Shown: positions 1-8,366 of the stretch, one piece after another
Layout: each line of letters begins with the position of its first letter
Position numbering within the stretch: position 1 is the first letter of the stretch
Origin: DATLXU01 sp035575515
GTDB lineage: Bacteria > Acidobacteriota > Blastocatellia > UBA7656
Assembly: GCA_035575515.1 (NCBI GenBank)
Contig: DATLXU010000146.1
Location: 1 to 57,926 of the forward strand
DNA length: 57,926 nucleotides
Direction: 5' to 3'
Made by a program: the position numbers and the translations under genes
The notes under the pieces: generated by a model
Databases searched by the model: none
Told to the model about the DNA's origin: nothing
What the model saw: only the letters and a program-made list of their open reading frames with translations

Positions 1-302
1 CCTGCCAAGCCTGTCTTGATAAGCGGCGTGAGATTGATCGTTTGAAAGCTGAAATTCAATCTCTTCGCGTGCAGTTATCCAAACAGAAACGAAAAGATAA
101 AGCCGGCTTTTTTGGCTCCTCCACTCCCTCGTCTAAACTCCCTGTTAAAGCCGATTCAAAAGATGAGACCTCTGCTAAGGGCGGAGGAGCAAAACCGGGC
201 CATAAAGGCAGCGGCAGGAAGAAACACCCATTAGAAGAAGTTGATGAGGTCAGAGAGTTTTCTACCGAAATTAAAGCGATGGAACAAACTCAACGAAATT
301 AA
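1..302 (+). pseudogene. IS66-family transposase N-terminal remnant (truncated)
   Basis: The frame is open from the window edge (it begins CQACLDKRREIDRLKAEI) and ends at a TAA at 300-302. A CxxC pair, a leucine/charged coiled coil and a PGHKGSGRKKH segment match the N-terminal part of IS66-type transposases, where a GGQPGHKG-like motif precedes the zinc-binding and DDE domains. Here the protein stops about 25 residues after that motif, so the catalytic domain is absent. The frame overlaps the 3' end of the convergent RNase J gene by four bases. I read it as a decayed insertion sequence fragment whose 5' part lies outside the window. The family assignment rests on one motif plus the coiled coil, so it is moderate. 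Confidence 0.5.
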
Positions 303-1960
303 ACTTCAATCACCACAGGCAGAATCATCGGGCGGCGGCCCGTCTGCTTTTGAATGAACCGCTTCAACGCAAGCCGCACCTTTTCCTTTATCACCGCGTA
401 ATCAATCCGCTCCTCGTGGCTCGCCGTGTTGATCGTCTCTTCGATAAGCTGCTTCAAATCGGCGATCAGCTCTGTTGAATCTTCTTCGTGAATGAACCCG
501 CGTGTGACTATCTCAGGCTCGCTTTCAAACTCGCCCGATGTTGGATTGATGGCGACAATCGGCACGACCATGCCGTCATAAGAAAGGTGCTTGCGGTCGC
601 GCACGACCATACCTTCGACTTCGCCATACGTCCCGTCAATGAATGTGCGTCCAACAAGCTCTTTCGCAATCACCCGCGCGCCGTGCTCATCGAACTCAAG
701 CACGTCGCCGTTTTCGATGATGATGATGTTTTCGCGTTCGATGAGGCCCGTAGTCTCAGCCCACTCTTTGTGACGATAAAGCTGCCGGTCTTCGCCGTGA
801 ATAGGGATGAGGAACTTCGGTCTGGTTGCTTCAATCAGTATTCGCAAATCTTCCTGGCTGCCGTGACCCGAGCAATGAACGCGCGCAAGAGAGCTGTCAA
901 TTACGCGAGCGCCGCGTTTATAACAATGCGATATGAGCCGCGAGATTGCCCGCTCGTTTCCCGGAATGATGCGGGCCGAAAGCACTACGGTGTCGTCTTC
1001 GCCGACAGAAAGATTCTTGTGCTGGTCTGTCGCAAGCCGCGTCATCGCGCTCATAGGGTCGCCCTGACACCCGGCTACGAGCATCACTAATCGGTCATCA
1101 TCAATCTGTCGAGCTTCCGATGGCGTGACAAAAATTCCGTCGGGTATATCAAGCTCGCGCAGGCTGTCGGCTATCTCGACGTTGCGGACCATCGAGCGGC
1201 CAAGCAGCGCGACCTTGCGGCCATAGTCTCGCGCAAGATCGAGCACAATCTGTATGCGATGCACGGATGACGTGAAGCAACTGACAACGATGCGGCCCGG
1301 AGCTTCCTCAAATATCTCCTCGAAGGCCGGAATCACCGCGCGCTCTGAAAGAGTTCGGCCCGGTCGCTCGGCGTTCGTCGAATCGGCAAAGAGCGCAAGC
1401 ACTCCCGCGTCGCCGTATTCAGTGAGCCGTTTTAAATCCATCGGCGGGCCAACGACTGGGGTCTCATCAACTTTGAAATCGCCCGAATGAATCACGACGC
1501 CAACAGGAGTTGTTATCGCAACCGCGGTGCATGATGTCAGACTGTGCGTGACGTGAATCCATTCGACCTGAAAATTGCCAAGATCAACCTGATCGCCCGG
1601 CTCAACAGAATGCAGTGCGACGCTGTCTGAAAGTCCGTGCTCGTCCAGCTTACTTTGAAGAAACGCCAGCGTCAGGTGAGTGCCGTAAACGGGGGCATTT
1701 ACCTCTTTGAGAAGAAACGGGACTGCGCCGATGTGGTCTTCGTGCCCGTGAGTAAGCACGATGGCTGTAATCTCTTCGGCGTAATCTTCGATGAATGTGA
1801 AATCGGGAATGACTATGTCAACACCCGGCGTGTCTTCTTCGGGGAAAGCCATGCCCGCGTCGACTATGATCGTCTCGCCGCCGCAGCGCATCGCCATCAT
1901 ATTCATTCCAAACAGCCCGACTCCGCCCAGCGGAATTACTTCCAGTTTTTCGTTTGTCAT
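299..1960 (-). CDS. rnj: Ribonuclease J
   Basis: RNase J is a metallo-beta-lactamase-fold exo/endoribonuclease of mRNA decay and rRNA processing, acting in the cytoplasm. The 553-residue length is normal. The zinc motif HGHEDH is at residues 71-76, with further metal ligands in the VTHS segment (His139) and HSGDFK (Asp161). The beta-CASP region carries SARIIPGNE, and the C-terminal zinc ligand segment is IPIHGE. The C-terminal domain (about residues 450-553) is present. It is the last gene of a minus-strand run that begins with tsaD. The ATG at 1960 is preceded only by a weak purine stretch. The identification is secure; the J1/J2 subtype cannot be decided from sequence. Confidence 0.95.
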   Translation of the reverse strand: MTNEKLEVIPLGGVGLFGMNMMAMRCGGETIIVDAGMAFPEEDTPGVDIVIPDFTFIEDYAEEITAIVLTHGHEDHIGAVPFLLKEVNAPVYGTHLTLAFLQSKLDEHGLSDSVALHSVEPGDQVDLGNFQVEWIHVTHSLTSCTAVAITTPVGVVIHSGDFKVDETPVVGPPMDLKRLTEYGDAGVLALFADSTNAERPGRTLSERAVIPAFEEIFEEAPGRIVVSCFTSSVHRIQIVLDLARDYGRKVALLGRSMVRNVEIADSLRELDIPDGIFVTPSEARQIDDDRLVMLVAGCQGDPMSAMTRLATDQHKNLSVGEDDTVVLSARIIPGNERAISRLISHCYKRGARVIDSSLARVHCSGHGSQEDLRILIEATRPKFLIPIHGEDRQLYRHKEWAETTGLIERENIIIIENGDVLEFDEHGARVIAKELVGRTFIDGTYGEVEGMVVRDRKHLSYDGMVVPIVAINPTSGEFESEPEIVTRGFIHEEDSTELIADLKQLIEETINTASHEERIDYAVIKEKVRLALKRFIQKQTGRRPMILPVVIEV

Positions 1961-2088
1961 AATTTGCTTTCAGCATTCGCGCGCCCGCAAATCGCAGCGT
2001 CCCGAACAAGCCAATCAGCTATGAGAAGCGGGCTGCTGATTGCTTGATAAGCATTATACCAATTCGCGCGGCTTGCCAGAACAGAGTT

Positions 2089-2931
2089 TTATGATTCATA
2101 CAATGCGCGATGAAGAGCGCCGAACTCTGCAAGAGATAAAGTCTCGGCTCTTCGTTGAGGCTCGATGCCCGCAGAACGCAGAGCCGCATCAATCGGCTGC
2201 TTGAAATTGAGCGCGGCGGCTGCGGCCTTGAGATTATTTAATATGGTCTTTCGCCTTTGCGCGAATGCCGCGCCGACGAGCGCGAAGAACTTTCTTTCAT
2301 CGCTCACTTCAACCACGGGGCGCTCGCGCATAATCAAATGGAGGATTGCCGATTGGACTTTCGGCGCGGGTTTGAATGCCGACGGCGAGACTTCAAACAG
2401 CTTCGTCGCTTCGGCGTGGAACTGAACGAGCACAGAAAGATAGCCGTATTCGCGCGTGCCCGGCTTGCTTGTGATGCGGTCAACAACTTCGTCCTGTAGC
2501 ATCAGCGTCAGGTCAAATAGCCTGCCTCGCAAGCTCATCAGCCGCTCAATTATCGGAGTTGAGATGTAATAAGGAAGGTTGGCGACTATGCGCACTCGTG
2601 GCTCTGCGGATTGTGAACCGCGAAGCTCGCGCCACGAATTGATGGCTTCTTTAATCAAATCGTTCCAATCAATCGCGAGTGCATCAGCCTCAACAATCAA
2701 AAGATTCTTTGCCGAAAGCTCGTGACGAAGCTCATCAATCAAACGACGATCAATTTCGATTGCAACGACGTAGCCGCTCCGTTCGAGGAGCAACATAGTG
2801 AGCGCGCCTGTGCCCGGCCCGATTTCCAGAATGATGTCAGTCGCTTGCGGAGAGACCGATTCCACAATGCGCCGCGCTACCTGCGCATCGCTGAGGAAAT
2901 TCTGGCCGAGACTTTTTTTTGCTCTTATCAA
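2089..2931 (-). CDS. rsmA: 16S rRNA (adenine1518-N6/adenine1519-N6)-dimethyltransferase
   Basis: This enzyme (KsgA) dimethylates two adjacent adenosines in helix 45 of 16S rRNA late in small-subunit assembly, using SAM. Residues 6-13 are KSLGQNFL, the classic N-terminus of the family. EIGPGTG (36-42) is the SAM-binding glycine loop, and the NLPYY motif (118-122) is the substrate-adenine motif. Its length of 280 residues is typical. It lies nine bases downstream of the ribD-like gene on the same strand, so the two are probably co-transcribed. No anomaly is seen. Confidence 0.96.
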   Translation of the reverse strand: MIRAKKSLGQNFLSDAQVARRIVESVSPQATDIILEIGPGTGALTMLLLERSGYVVAIEIDRRLIDELRHELSAKNLLIVEADALAIDWNDLIKEAINSWRELRGSQSAEPRVRIVANLPYYISTPIIERLMSLRGRLFDLTLMLQDEVVDRITSKPGTREYGYLSVLVQFHAEATKLFEVSPSAFKPAPKVQSAILHLIMRERPVVEVSDERKFFALVGAAFAQRRKTILNNLKAAAAALNFKQPIDAALRSAGIEPQRRAETLSLAEFGALHRALYES

Positions 2932-2940
2932 TCTCGCCTG

Positions 2941-3897
2941 TCACGCGCGCGGTTGCGCATATCCTGTTAACTCTATTGCTCCGCTCGCATCCCAAATTTC
3001 AAATTCTTCGGCGCTCGCATCTGCTTCTGAAAGAATCAATCTCGAAGCCTCTTCAATCTCTCGCGCATCCTCGCGAGCGATAACGGTCAGCTTGTCAACC
3101 CGCTCAATTAACCCCTGCTCATTGATTCGGTTCGGAAGCATCAAAACGCTCGTCGCTTTCAATCGCGCAAGCTCGCGGAGCAAAGAATCAGGGTTCGGTG
3201 TCGCCTCAACCAGCGTGATGCTCGATTGATCGCGCGCGGCCTTAATCGCGCCAGACCTTCCAAAATCTCCGCCCCCGCCTACAACTATCAAGGGGCGATG
3301 ACGCGCGCGGCTCAGGCTGTTTTCAATTATCAAAGTGTTCAACGAATTATTGTCGCCCGGAATTATCGCGTCGTATTGCCACGCAAGCTCGAGGAACTGC
3401 GGTGACGGCTTCCATTCTATTTCGGGATCAATAGCAACGACCGCGTGCGCAAATGGAAGATTGTGAATGACAAATTTCAAATAGGACTCATTAATCTTTC
3501 GCGCCTCGCGCTCGCACAGACCCACTTCAACTTCAATCCCTGCGGCCCTGAGCTGCTCGACGCCGCGCCCGCTCACTCGCGGATCGGGATCTGTCAAAGC
3601 AACAACGACTCGCGCGATGCCCGCTTCAATCAATCCGTCAGTGCAAGGCGGAGTCCGACCGTAATGGCAGCAAGGCTCAAGGCTGCAATAAACGGTCGCG
3701 CCGCGCGCCTGGCGGCCAGCCATCTCAAGAGCATAAGACTCGGCGTGCCTGAGACGATCATAACGATGATAGCCTTCGCCAACTACTCGACCATCGCGCA
3801 CAATCACAGCGCCAACCATCGGGTTCGGACTTACAAGGCCCGCGCCACGAAGCGCAAGCTCAAGCGCCCGATTCATGAATTCTGTGTCCGCGTTCAT
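2941..3897 (-). CDS. ribD: RibD-like riboflavin biosynthesis deaminase with degenerate reductase half
   Basis: RibD is normally a two-domain enzyme that deaminates the pyrimidine intermediate of riboflavin synthesis and then reduces its ribosyl group. The deaminase half looks intact: HAE at residues 51-53 supplies the zinc ligand and catalytic glutamate, and PCCHYGRTPPC (75-85) supplies the other cysteines. The C-terminal half (about 145-318) aligns only loosely with the reductase domain. The usual K.A.SLDG and GxxTxxxDDPxL segments are not recognisable: after PFAHAVVAIDPEIEW the equivalent region reads IIPGDNNSLNTLI. Reductase activity is therefore doubtful. The gene overlaps tsaD by four bases (ATG within the tsaD stop), indicating translational coupling. 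Deaminase identity is firm and bifunctionality is not. Confidence 0.85.
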   Translation of the reverse strand: MNADTEFMNRALELALRGAGLVSPNPMVGAVIVRDGRVVGEGYHRYDRLRHAESYALEMAGRQARGATVYCSLEPCCHYGRTPPCTDGLIEAGIARVVVALTDPDPRVSGRGVEQLRAAGIEVEVGLCEREARKINESYLKFVIHNLPFAHAVVAIDPEIEWKPSPQFLELAWQYDAIIPGDNNSLNTLIIENSLSRARHRPLIVVGGGGDFGRSGAIKAARDQSSITLVEATPNPDSLLRELARLKATSVLMLPNRINEQGLIERVDKLTVIAREDAREIEEASRLILSEADASAEEFEIWDASGAIELTGYAQPRA

Positions 3898-4967
3898 ATC
3901 CTGTAGCGGGCCTTCTTTGGAACCTCATAGCCTTCGAGCCGCAGATTTTCGAGCTTCATTGATGAGACGGCTGTAAACTGCAAGCCGTGATCTTCGCCGC
4001 GCGCAAGCTTCGGATAACCTGCGGCAGCAATCATCGCCGCGTTATCTGTCGTCAGAATCGGGCTTGGATAATAAACGGGCGCGCCGAAGTTTTCTTCAAT
4101 CACTCTGGCTCTCAAGGCGCTGTTGCAGGCGACCCCGCCCGCGAGAATTATCGTGCGAGGATGGTGACGCTCGACCGCCGCGCACAATCGCGAAATCAGC
4201 GAGCGAATCACTTTATCCTGAAAGCTCGCCGCGAGATCAATGATACGCTGGTCAGGCTGAGCGCCCGGCGCGAGCGGCTCGATTCGATTTTCGCGCACGT
4301 ATCGCAGCACGGCGGTCTTTAGTCCGCTGAAGCTGAAATCGAGATTGGGCGAATCCATTCGCGGGATTGTGAAGACCAGGTCAGCCGCTTTCGCATCGCC
4401 CAGTCTTGCAAGCCTGTCAATCATAGGGCCGCCGGGATACCCAAGCCCCAACAGCTTTGCGACTTTATCGTAAGCCTCGCCCGCCGCGTCGTCGCGCGTG
4501 CGGCCAAGCACTGCGTACTTGCCCTCTTCTGGAATCAGAAAAAGCGTCGTGTGCCCGCCCGACACTATCAATGCAACTGCCGGGTATTCGACAGGCGGAT
4601 TTTCAAACGAGACTGAATAGACGTGGCCTTCGATGTGATTCACGCCGACGATCGGCTTGCGCGCAGCCATCGCGAGCGATTTGGCGAAGCTGAGTCCCAC
4701 GAGCAACGAGCCTACGAGTCCTGGACCCTGCGTGACAGCAATGCCGTCAATATCACTGAGCGTGACCGATGCCTTATTCAAAGCCTCTGAAACAACCGGC
4801 GCGATTCGGTCCAAGTGCTCGCGCGAAGCAAGCTCAGGCACTACGCCGCCGAACGGCGCGTGAGTCTTAATCTGCGACGCAATCACGTTTGAGCGAATCG
4901 CGCGGCCATCTTCGATGACAGCCGCAGCCGTTTCATCGCATGAGCTTTCTATACCAAGAACAAGCAT
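3894..4967 (-). CDS. tsaD: tRNA N6-adenosine threonylcarbamoyltransferase
   Basis: TsaD transfers the threonylcarbamoyl group to A37 of ANN-decoding tRNAs with TsaB and TsaE. The 357-residue protein has the ASKHA-type start GIESSCDETAAA, the metal-binding HIEGH motif (His111, His115), VSGGHTTL, and GGVACNSALR near the C-terminus. The length is normal. It is the first gene of a probable operon tsaD-ribD-rsmA, overlapping ribD by four bases. Upstream is a 114-base divergent region shared with the alcohol dehydrogenase. The start ATG at 4967 is the only sensible one. Confidence 0.96.
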   Translation of the reverse strand: MLVLGIESSCDETAAAVIEDGRAIRSNVIASQIKTHAPFGGVVPELASREHLDRIAPVVSEALNKASVTLSDIDGIAVTQGPGLVGSLLVGLSFAKSLAMAARKPIVGVNHIEGHVYSVSFENPPVEYPAVALIVSGGHTTLFLIPEEGKYAVLGRTRDDAAGEAYDKVAKLLGLGYPGGPMIDRLARLGDAKAADLVFTIPRMDSPNLDFSFSGLKTAVLRYVRENRIEPLAPGAQPDQRIIDLAASFQDKVIRSLISRLCAAVERHHPRTIILAGGVACNSALRARVIEENFGAPVYYPSPILTTDNAAMIAAAGYPKLARGEDHGLQFTAVSSMKLENLRLEGYEVPKKARYRI

Positions 4968-5020
4968 TCGCCATTAATTTTACACGACCACGCGCCCGCC
5001 TGTCTTTTTGCATATTGCTT

Positions 5021-5050
5021 TTGACCTTCAGGGTTCGACAGTTGTAGCAT
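5021..5050 (+). promoter_or_regulatory. Possible sigma70-type promoter for the alcohol dehydrogenase
   Basis: TTGACC at 5021-5026 and TAGCAT at 5045-5050 are separated by 18 bases, about 30 bases upstream of the start codon. This is read by eye in the divergent tsaD/adh region. No alternative was scored. Confidence 0.3.
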
Positions 5051-5081
5051 ACGCCGCGATGATCAATCAAAGGAGCCAGCT

Positions 5082-6092
5082 ATGAAAGCAGCCGTCGTTC
5101 ACGAGTACAAAGAGCCGCTCAGCATCGAAGAAGTCGAAAAGCCTGAGCCTGCGCCCGATGAAGTCTTAATTAAAGTTGAAGCCTGCGGCGTGTGCCATTC
5201 GGATTTGCACATCGCAGAAGGCGACTGGAAGCACCTGCTCCGCATAATCAAGAAGCCGCTCATACCCGGCCACGAAGTTGTCGGTCGCGTAATTGAAAAA
5301 GGCAGCAATGTCCAAAACCTCGAAATCGGCGACCGCGTCGGCGTGGCGTGGGTTCACTGGACCTGCGGCGAGTGCGCGATGTGCAAGGAGGGGCGCGAGA
5401 ATCTCTGCTCGAATCAACTTATAACCGGAGCGATGGTCGACGGCGGCTACGCTGAATTCATTAAAGCGAAAGCCTCGCACGCATTGAAAGTGCCGGAGGC
5501 TTTGTCATCCGAGCAGGCCGCGCCATTCTTCTGCGCGGGCGTGACGGTTTATCGCGCGATAAAGAATGCGGCGGTTGAGCCGGGCCAGCGAGTCGCAATC
5601 TTCGGCGTCGGCGGATTGGGCCACCTCGCCGTGCAGATTGCAAAGAGCTTCGGCGCGCAGGTGATTGCTGTCGACATAAGCGACGACAAGCTGGAATTCG
5701 CTCGAAAGCTCGGCGCAGATGTGACGCTCAACGCAGCGACCATTGACGCAGTGAAGGAGATTCGCAAACTCGGCGGCGCGCACATTTCTGTGGTGACGTC
5801 GGGCGCGAAGGCGGCGTATGACTCAGCGTTTTATTCGACAAGAGGCAGCGGCACGCTCGTGGTCGTGGGAATGCCTGCGGAAGATTTGTCATTCCCTGCG
5901 ATTATGATGCGCGAGGTGAAGATAATGGCATCGGCTACGGGCACACGCCTAGACCTTAAAGAAGTGCTTCAGATGGCGGCGCAAGGGAAGGTTCGATGCG
6001 AGATTGAGACTCGCCCGCTCGATGAGATAAACGAAGTGTTTGATCAAATGCGCCGCGCTCAAATTACTGGCCGCGTCGTGCTGACGATGTGA
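5082..6092 (+). CDS. adhP: Zinc-dependent alcohol dehydrogenase (AdhP type)
   Basis: This is a medium-chain dehydrogenase that interconverts primary alcohols and aldehydes with NAD. Catalytic zinc ligands appear in CGVCHSDLH (Cys38) and GHE (His64). The structural zinc site has four cysteines at 95, 98, 101 and 109 in a CGECAMCKEGRENLC segment. The Rossmann loop reads GVGGLGHLAVQIA near residue 175. The length, 336 residues, is standard. The ribosome-binding site AAAGGAG sits nine bases before ATG. The gene stands alone, facing away from tsaD. Substrate specificity cannot be read from sequence. Confidence 0.9.
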   Translation: MKAAVVHEYKEPLSIEEVEKPEPAPDEVLIKVEACGVCHSDLHIAEGDWKHLLRIIKKPLIPGHEVVGRVIEKGSNVQNLEIGDRVGVAWVHWTCGECAMCKEGRENLCSNQLITGAMVDGGYAEFIKAKASHALKVPEALSSEQAAPFFCAGVTVYRAIKNAAVEPGQRVAIFGVGGLGHLAVQIAKSFGAQVIAVDISDDKLEFARKLGADVTLNAATIDAVKEIRKLGGAHISVVTSGAKAAYDSAFYSTRGSGTLVVVGMPAEDLSFPAIMMREVKIMASATGTRLDLKEVLQMAAQGKVRCEIETRPLDEINEVFDQMRRAQITGRVVLTM

Positions 6093-6105
6093 ATTCGAGA
6101 TGGCT

Positions 6106-6181
6106 AACCGCAGAGGGCGCAGAGGCAACGCAGAGAGTTTTTTACTCTGCGCACCCTCTGTGTTCTCTGCGCCTCTGCAGT
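6106..6181 (+). repeat. Palindromic interspersed repeat, copy 1 (GCAGAG-rich)
   Basis: A tract made of GCAGAG-type units on the left (ACCGCAGAGGGCGCAGAGG) is mirrored by CTCTGCG-type units on the right (CTCTGCGCCTCTGCAGT) around a TTTTTT centre. It would fold into a long imperfect hairpin between the convergent adh and selD genes. It resembles the element at 23516-23613 in unit sequence. It may act as a transcription barrier as well as being a dispersed repeat. Confidence 0.6.
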
Positions 6182-6217
6182 GAATGCTCTTTCAATGCTT
6201 ACAGATTGTCACCCGCT

Positions 6218-7279
6218 CTACTTCTTACTGCGGCTGACGGTGATTCGACCCGGCTCGCCCGATTCAATGCGGCCAACAATGCTCGAATCCTTCACGCCTG
6301 CGCGAATGAGTGTTTCAATCATCGCATCAGCTTTTTCACTCGGAACCGCTACGAGCAAGCCGCCTGAGGTTTGCGCGTCGCAAAGCATGAGCTGCTCTTC
6401 TTTACCGATGTCGTCTTCGTATGTCACCCAGTCGGCGAGGAACCGGCGATTCGCATGAGTTCCGCCGGGTGCGACGCCCGCCCTGACGTATTCCCACGCC
6501 GCTTCGAGCACTGGCACCTGATCGAGAAAGATTCGCGCGCTTACGCAGCTTGCGACGGTCATATTTCGCAAGTGGCCCAGCAAGCCGAAGCCCGTTATAT
6601 CGGTCACGGCGTTCGCGCCAAGCTCTGCCACAACCTCAGCCGCCTGCCGGTTGAGCGTCGTCATCACGGCAATCGCCTCGCTTATCGCACCGAGCTTGTC
6701 TTCATTGAGCTTCGATGCGGTAGTGATAATTCCGATGCCGAGCGGCTTGGTCAGTATCAGCGCGTCGCCGAGCTTTGCGCCCGCGTTCGTCAGAATTCTT
6801 TCGGGGTGAATCGTTCCGACGACGGCCAGACCATAAATCGGCTCGTCGGTCTTTATCGTGTGGCCGCCGACTATATCAATTCCCGCCTCGTGAGCTTTCG
6901 CCGCTGCGCCGCGCAGTATCTCGCCAAGCACTTCGGGAGGGAGCGACATTTCGGGAAAGCCTACGATGTTGAGGGCCGAGATAGGCCGCCCACCCATCGC
7001 ATAAATGTCGCTCAAAGCGTTGGTCGCGGCAACCGCGCCGAAATCATAAGGGCCATCAACTATTGGCGTGAAGAAATCTGTCGTCAATACGAGCGCGAGG
7101 TCGTCGCTCAACTTATAAATCGCAGCGTCGTCTGCGGTCGAGCTTCCGACAAGCACGTTCGGATCAGTAATCTCAGGCAGCTTTCCAAGAAGCGGCAGCA
7201 GGTATCCCGGCGGATGCTTCGCCGCGCAACCTGCGCGCTTCGCCATTTGCGTCAGTCTTATCTTTTCGAACCCGGTCAT
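6218..7279 (-). CDS. selD: Selenide, water dikinase (selenophosphate synthetase)
   Basis: SelD makes selenophosphate from selenide and ATP for selenocysteine, 2-selenouridine or selenium cofactors. The 353-residue protein starts with RLTQMAKRAGCAAK, which gives catalytic Cys18 (a cysteine rather than selenocysteine form) and Lys21. Downstream are DDAAIY and FFTPIVDGPYDFG, typical of the PurM-like ATP site, and DITGFGLLGHL. The ribosome-binding site AAAGGAGG lies eight bases upstream. No selA, selB, tRNA-Sec or mnmH is seen in this window, so the use of its product here is unknown. Confidence 0.95.
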   Translation of the reverse strand: MTGFEKIRLTQMAKRAGCAAKHPPGYLLPLLGKLPEITDPNVLVGSSTADDAAIYKLSDDLALVLTTDFFTPIVDGPYDFGAVAATNALSDIYAMGGRPISALNIVGFPEMSLPPEVLGEILRGAAAKAHEAGIDIVGGHTIKTDEPIYGLAVVGTIHPERILTNAGAKLGDALILTKPLGIGIITTASKLNEDKLGAISEAIAVMTTLNRQAAEVVAELGANAVTDITGFGLLGHLRNMTVASCVSARIFLDQVPVLEAAWEYVRAGVAPGGTHANRRFLADWVTYEDDIGKEEQLMLCDAQTSGGLLVAVPSEKADAMIETLIRAGVKDSSIVGRIESGEPGRITVSRSKK

Positions 7280-7309
7280 TGCTTTGCCTCCTTTATGAAT
7301 GCCGAATAA

Positions 7310-7759
7310 TCACTGTAACAGCATCTCGGCGCGAGCAAAAGCCCGCTTGCTGCTTTCCCAATAAAGCATCTCCATCGCTTCGCTGTACGGAACCCAAGCG
7401 AAGGCTTCGTGCTCACGAGGGTCAATGCGCGCGTCACGAATATCTACTCTGAGCGCGAAGCAGACCTCTTCATTATGCGTGACGCCGGGCGCATACTTTG
7501 CTCGCCATTGTGGGGCTATCTCGAACGTGTTTACTATTCCAAGATCAATCAAGTCCTGCTCGCGGCAGCTTATACCCGTTTCTTCCCATACTTCACGGAC
7601 AGCGGCCTCGGCGTGCGTCTCGCCTTCTTCGAGCGACCCTGTGACCGACTGCCAGAAACCGCCGTGGCTTGCGATGCGCTTGAGCAACAGGTACAGGCGA
7701 TTGTTTTCCATCTCAGCAAACAGAACCACCTGGACAGAGCGCGGCTGCTTGTATGCCAT
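7310..7759 (-). CDS. Nudix hydrolase
   Basis: This is a small pyrophosphohydrolase of about 150 residues. The Nudix box GSLEEGETHAEAAVREVWEETGI fits GX5EX7REUXEEXGU exactly. The sequence around it (WQSVTGSLEEGE, ending WVPYSEAMEML) resembles dihydroneopterin triphosphate diphosphatases such as NudB, but the substrate is not proven. I prefer the ATG at 7759 (MAYKQPRSVQ) because the frame upstream, back to a TTG at 7825, encodes only a basic, serine-rich tail that does not look like Nudix sequence. Neither start has a strong ribosome-binding site. Confidence 0.85.
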   Translation of the reverse strand: MAYKQPRSVQVVLFAEMENNRLYLLLKRIASHGGFWQSVTGSLEEGETHAEAAVREVWEETGISCREQDLIDLGIVNTFEIAPQWRAKYAPGVTHNEEVCFALRVDIRDARIDPREHEAFAWVPYSEAMEMLYWESSKRAFARAEMLLQ

Positions 7760-8063
7760 AGCTGAATTTAAGCATCGGCGCGCCCTACGGCTCAAGCGTG
7801 ATGTTTGTTTGAATTTACGGAACAACCGGAATGAAAAAAAAGCAGAAGGACTTTGATGTAAACGCCCTTCCGCTTTCTATGCAACGCCTACTGACATCTG
7901 CGCCGCGAAGGCATAGCGGTGGTCCGTAAGAACGGATTCAAGTATTGATGACCATGCCCTGAATGAGCGGGCCACCGCGTGCCTTTGCTGCGCAGATGTG
8001 TTTTGGCTTTTTGCGCTCCACTTCATGCTGCGAGCGCAATTTACAGGTTCGGAATACAACCAG
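7760..8063. other. Intergenic region between nudix and HU genes
   Basis: About 300 bases without a gene I can support. The main content is the inverted repeat at 7894-7999. The minus-strand frame through it is an out-of-frame extension over the HU gene and shows no protein-like composition. Confidence 0.6.
7894..7999. repeat. Imperfect inverted repeat with arms of about 28 bp
   Basis: The left arm (7894-7922, starting ACATCTGCGCCGCGAAGGCA) and the right arm (7972-7999, reverse complement starting ACATCTGCGCAGCAAAGGCA) match at most positions and both end in GCGGTGG. A spacer of 49 bases lies between. The layout suggests a decayed MITE-like or palindromic element downstream of the HU gene, though a structured 3' end is also possible. 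Confidence 0.55.
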
Positions 8064-8366
8064 CTACTTCTTCGCGCCAAGCACTGAATCTTTTGCTGCC
8101 TTAGCCACGCGGAAGCGCATGACGGTCTTGGCAGGTATCTGCATCTCCTCGCCGGTTTTCGGATTTCGTCCCGTGCGAGCTTTGGTCTGCTTTTTGACAA
8201 GCTTGCCGATGCCGGGAATCGTGAACTCGCCGTTCTTCTTCGCTTCGCGATATGCAATATCGGTCAGCGATTGAAGGAACTGATTGGCGGTCTTCTTATT
8301 GGTTCCCGTCGCTTCGGCCAACTCCGTCGCAAGCTGCGTCTTAGTCATCTTCTTTCCTGTCGCCAT
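8064..8366 (-). CDS. HU-family DNA-binding protein
   Basis: This is a histone-like nucleoid protein of 100 residues that binds and bends DNA as a dimer. The helical dimerisation region (MTKTQLATELAEATGTNKK) is followed by the beta-arm signature GRNPKTGEEMQIPA and the closing VMRFRVAKAAKD. The start is set at ATG 8366 because AGAGGAAT lies just upstream. A longer open frame to 8417 adds only an arginine-rich leader that covers the ribosome-binding site. It could be HU or an IHF-like paralogue; the sequence does not separate them with certainty. Confidence 0.93.
   Translation of the reverse strand: MATGKKMTKTQLATELAEATGTNKKTANQFLQSLTDIAYREAKKNGEFTIPGIGKLVKKQTKARTGRNPKTGEEMQIPAKTVMRFRVAKAAKDSVLGAKK

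Noticed and set aside
488..1090. 200-codon plus-strand frame opposite RNase J
   Set aside because: It is a shadow frame antisense to a conserved gene, with no independent support.
6218..7279. Selenocysteine-containing SelD
   Set aside because: The catalytic position is encoded as cysteine (GCAAK) and the frame has no in-frame TGA.
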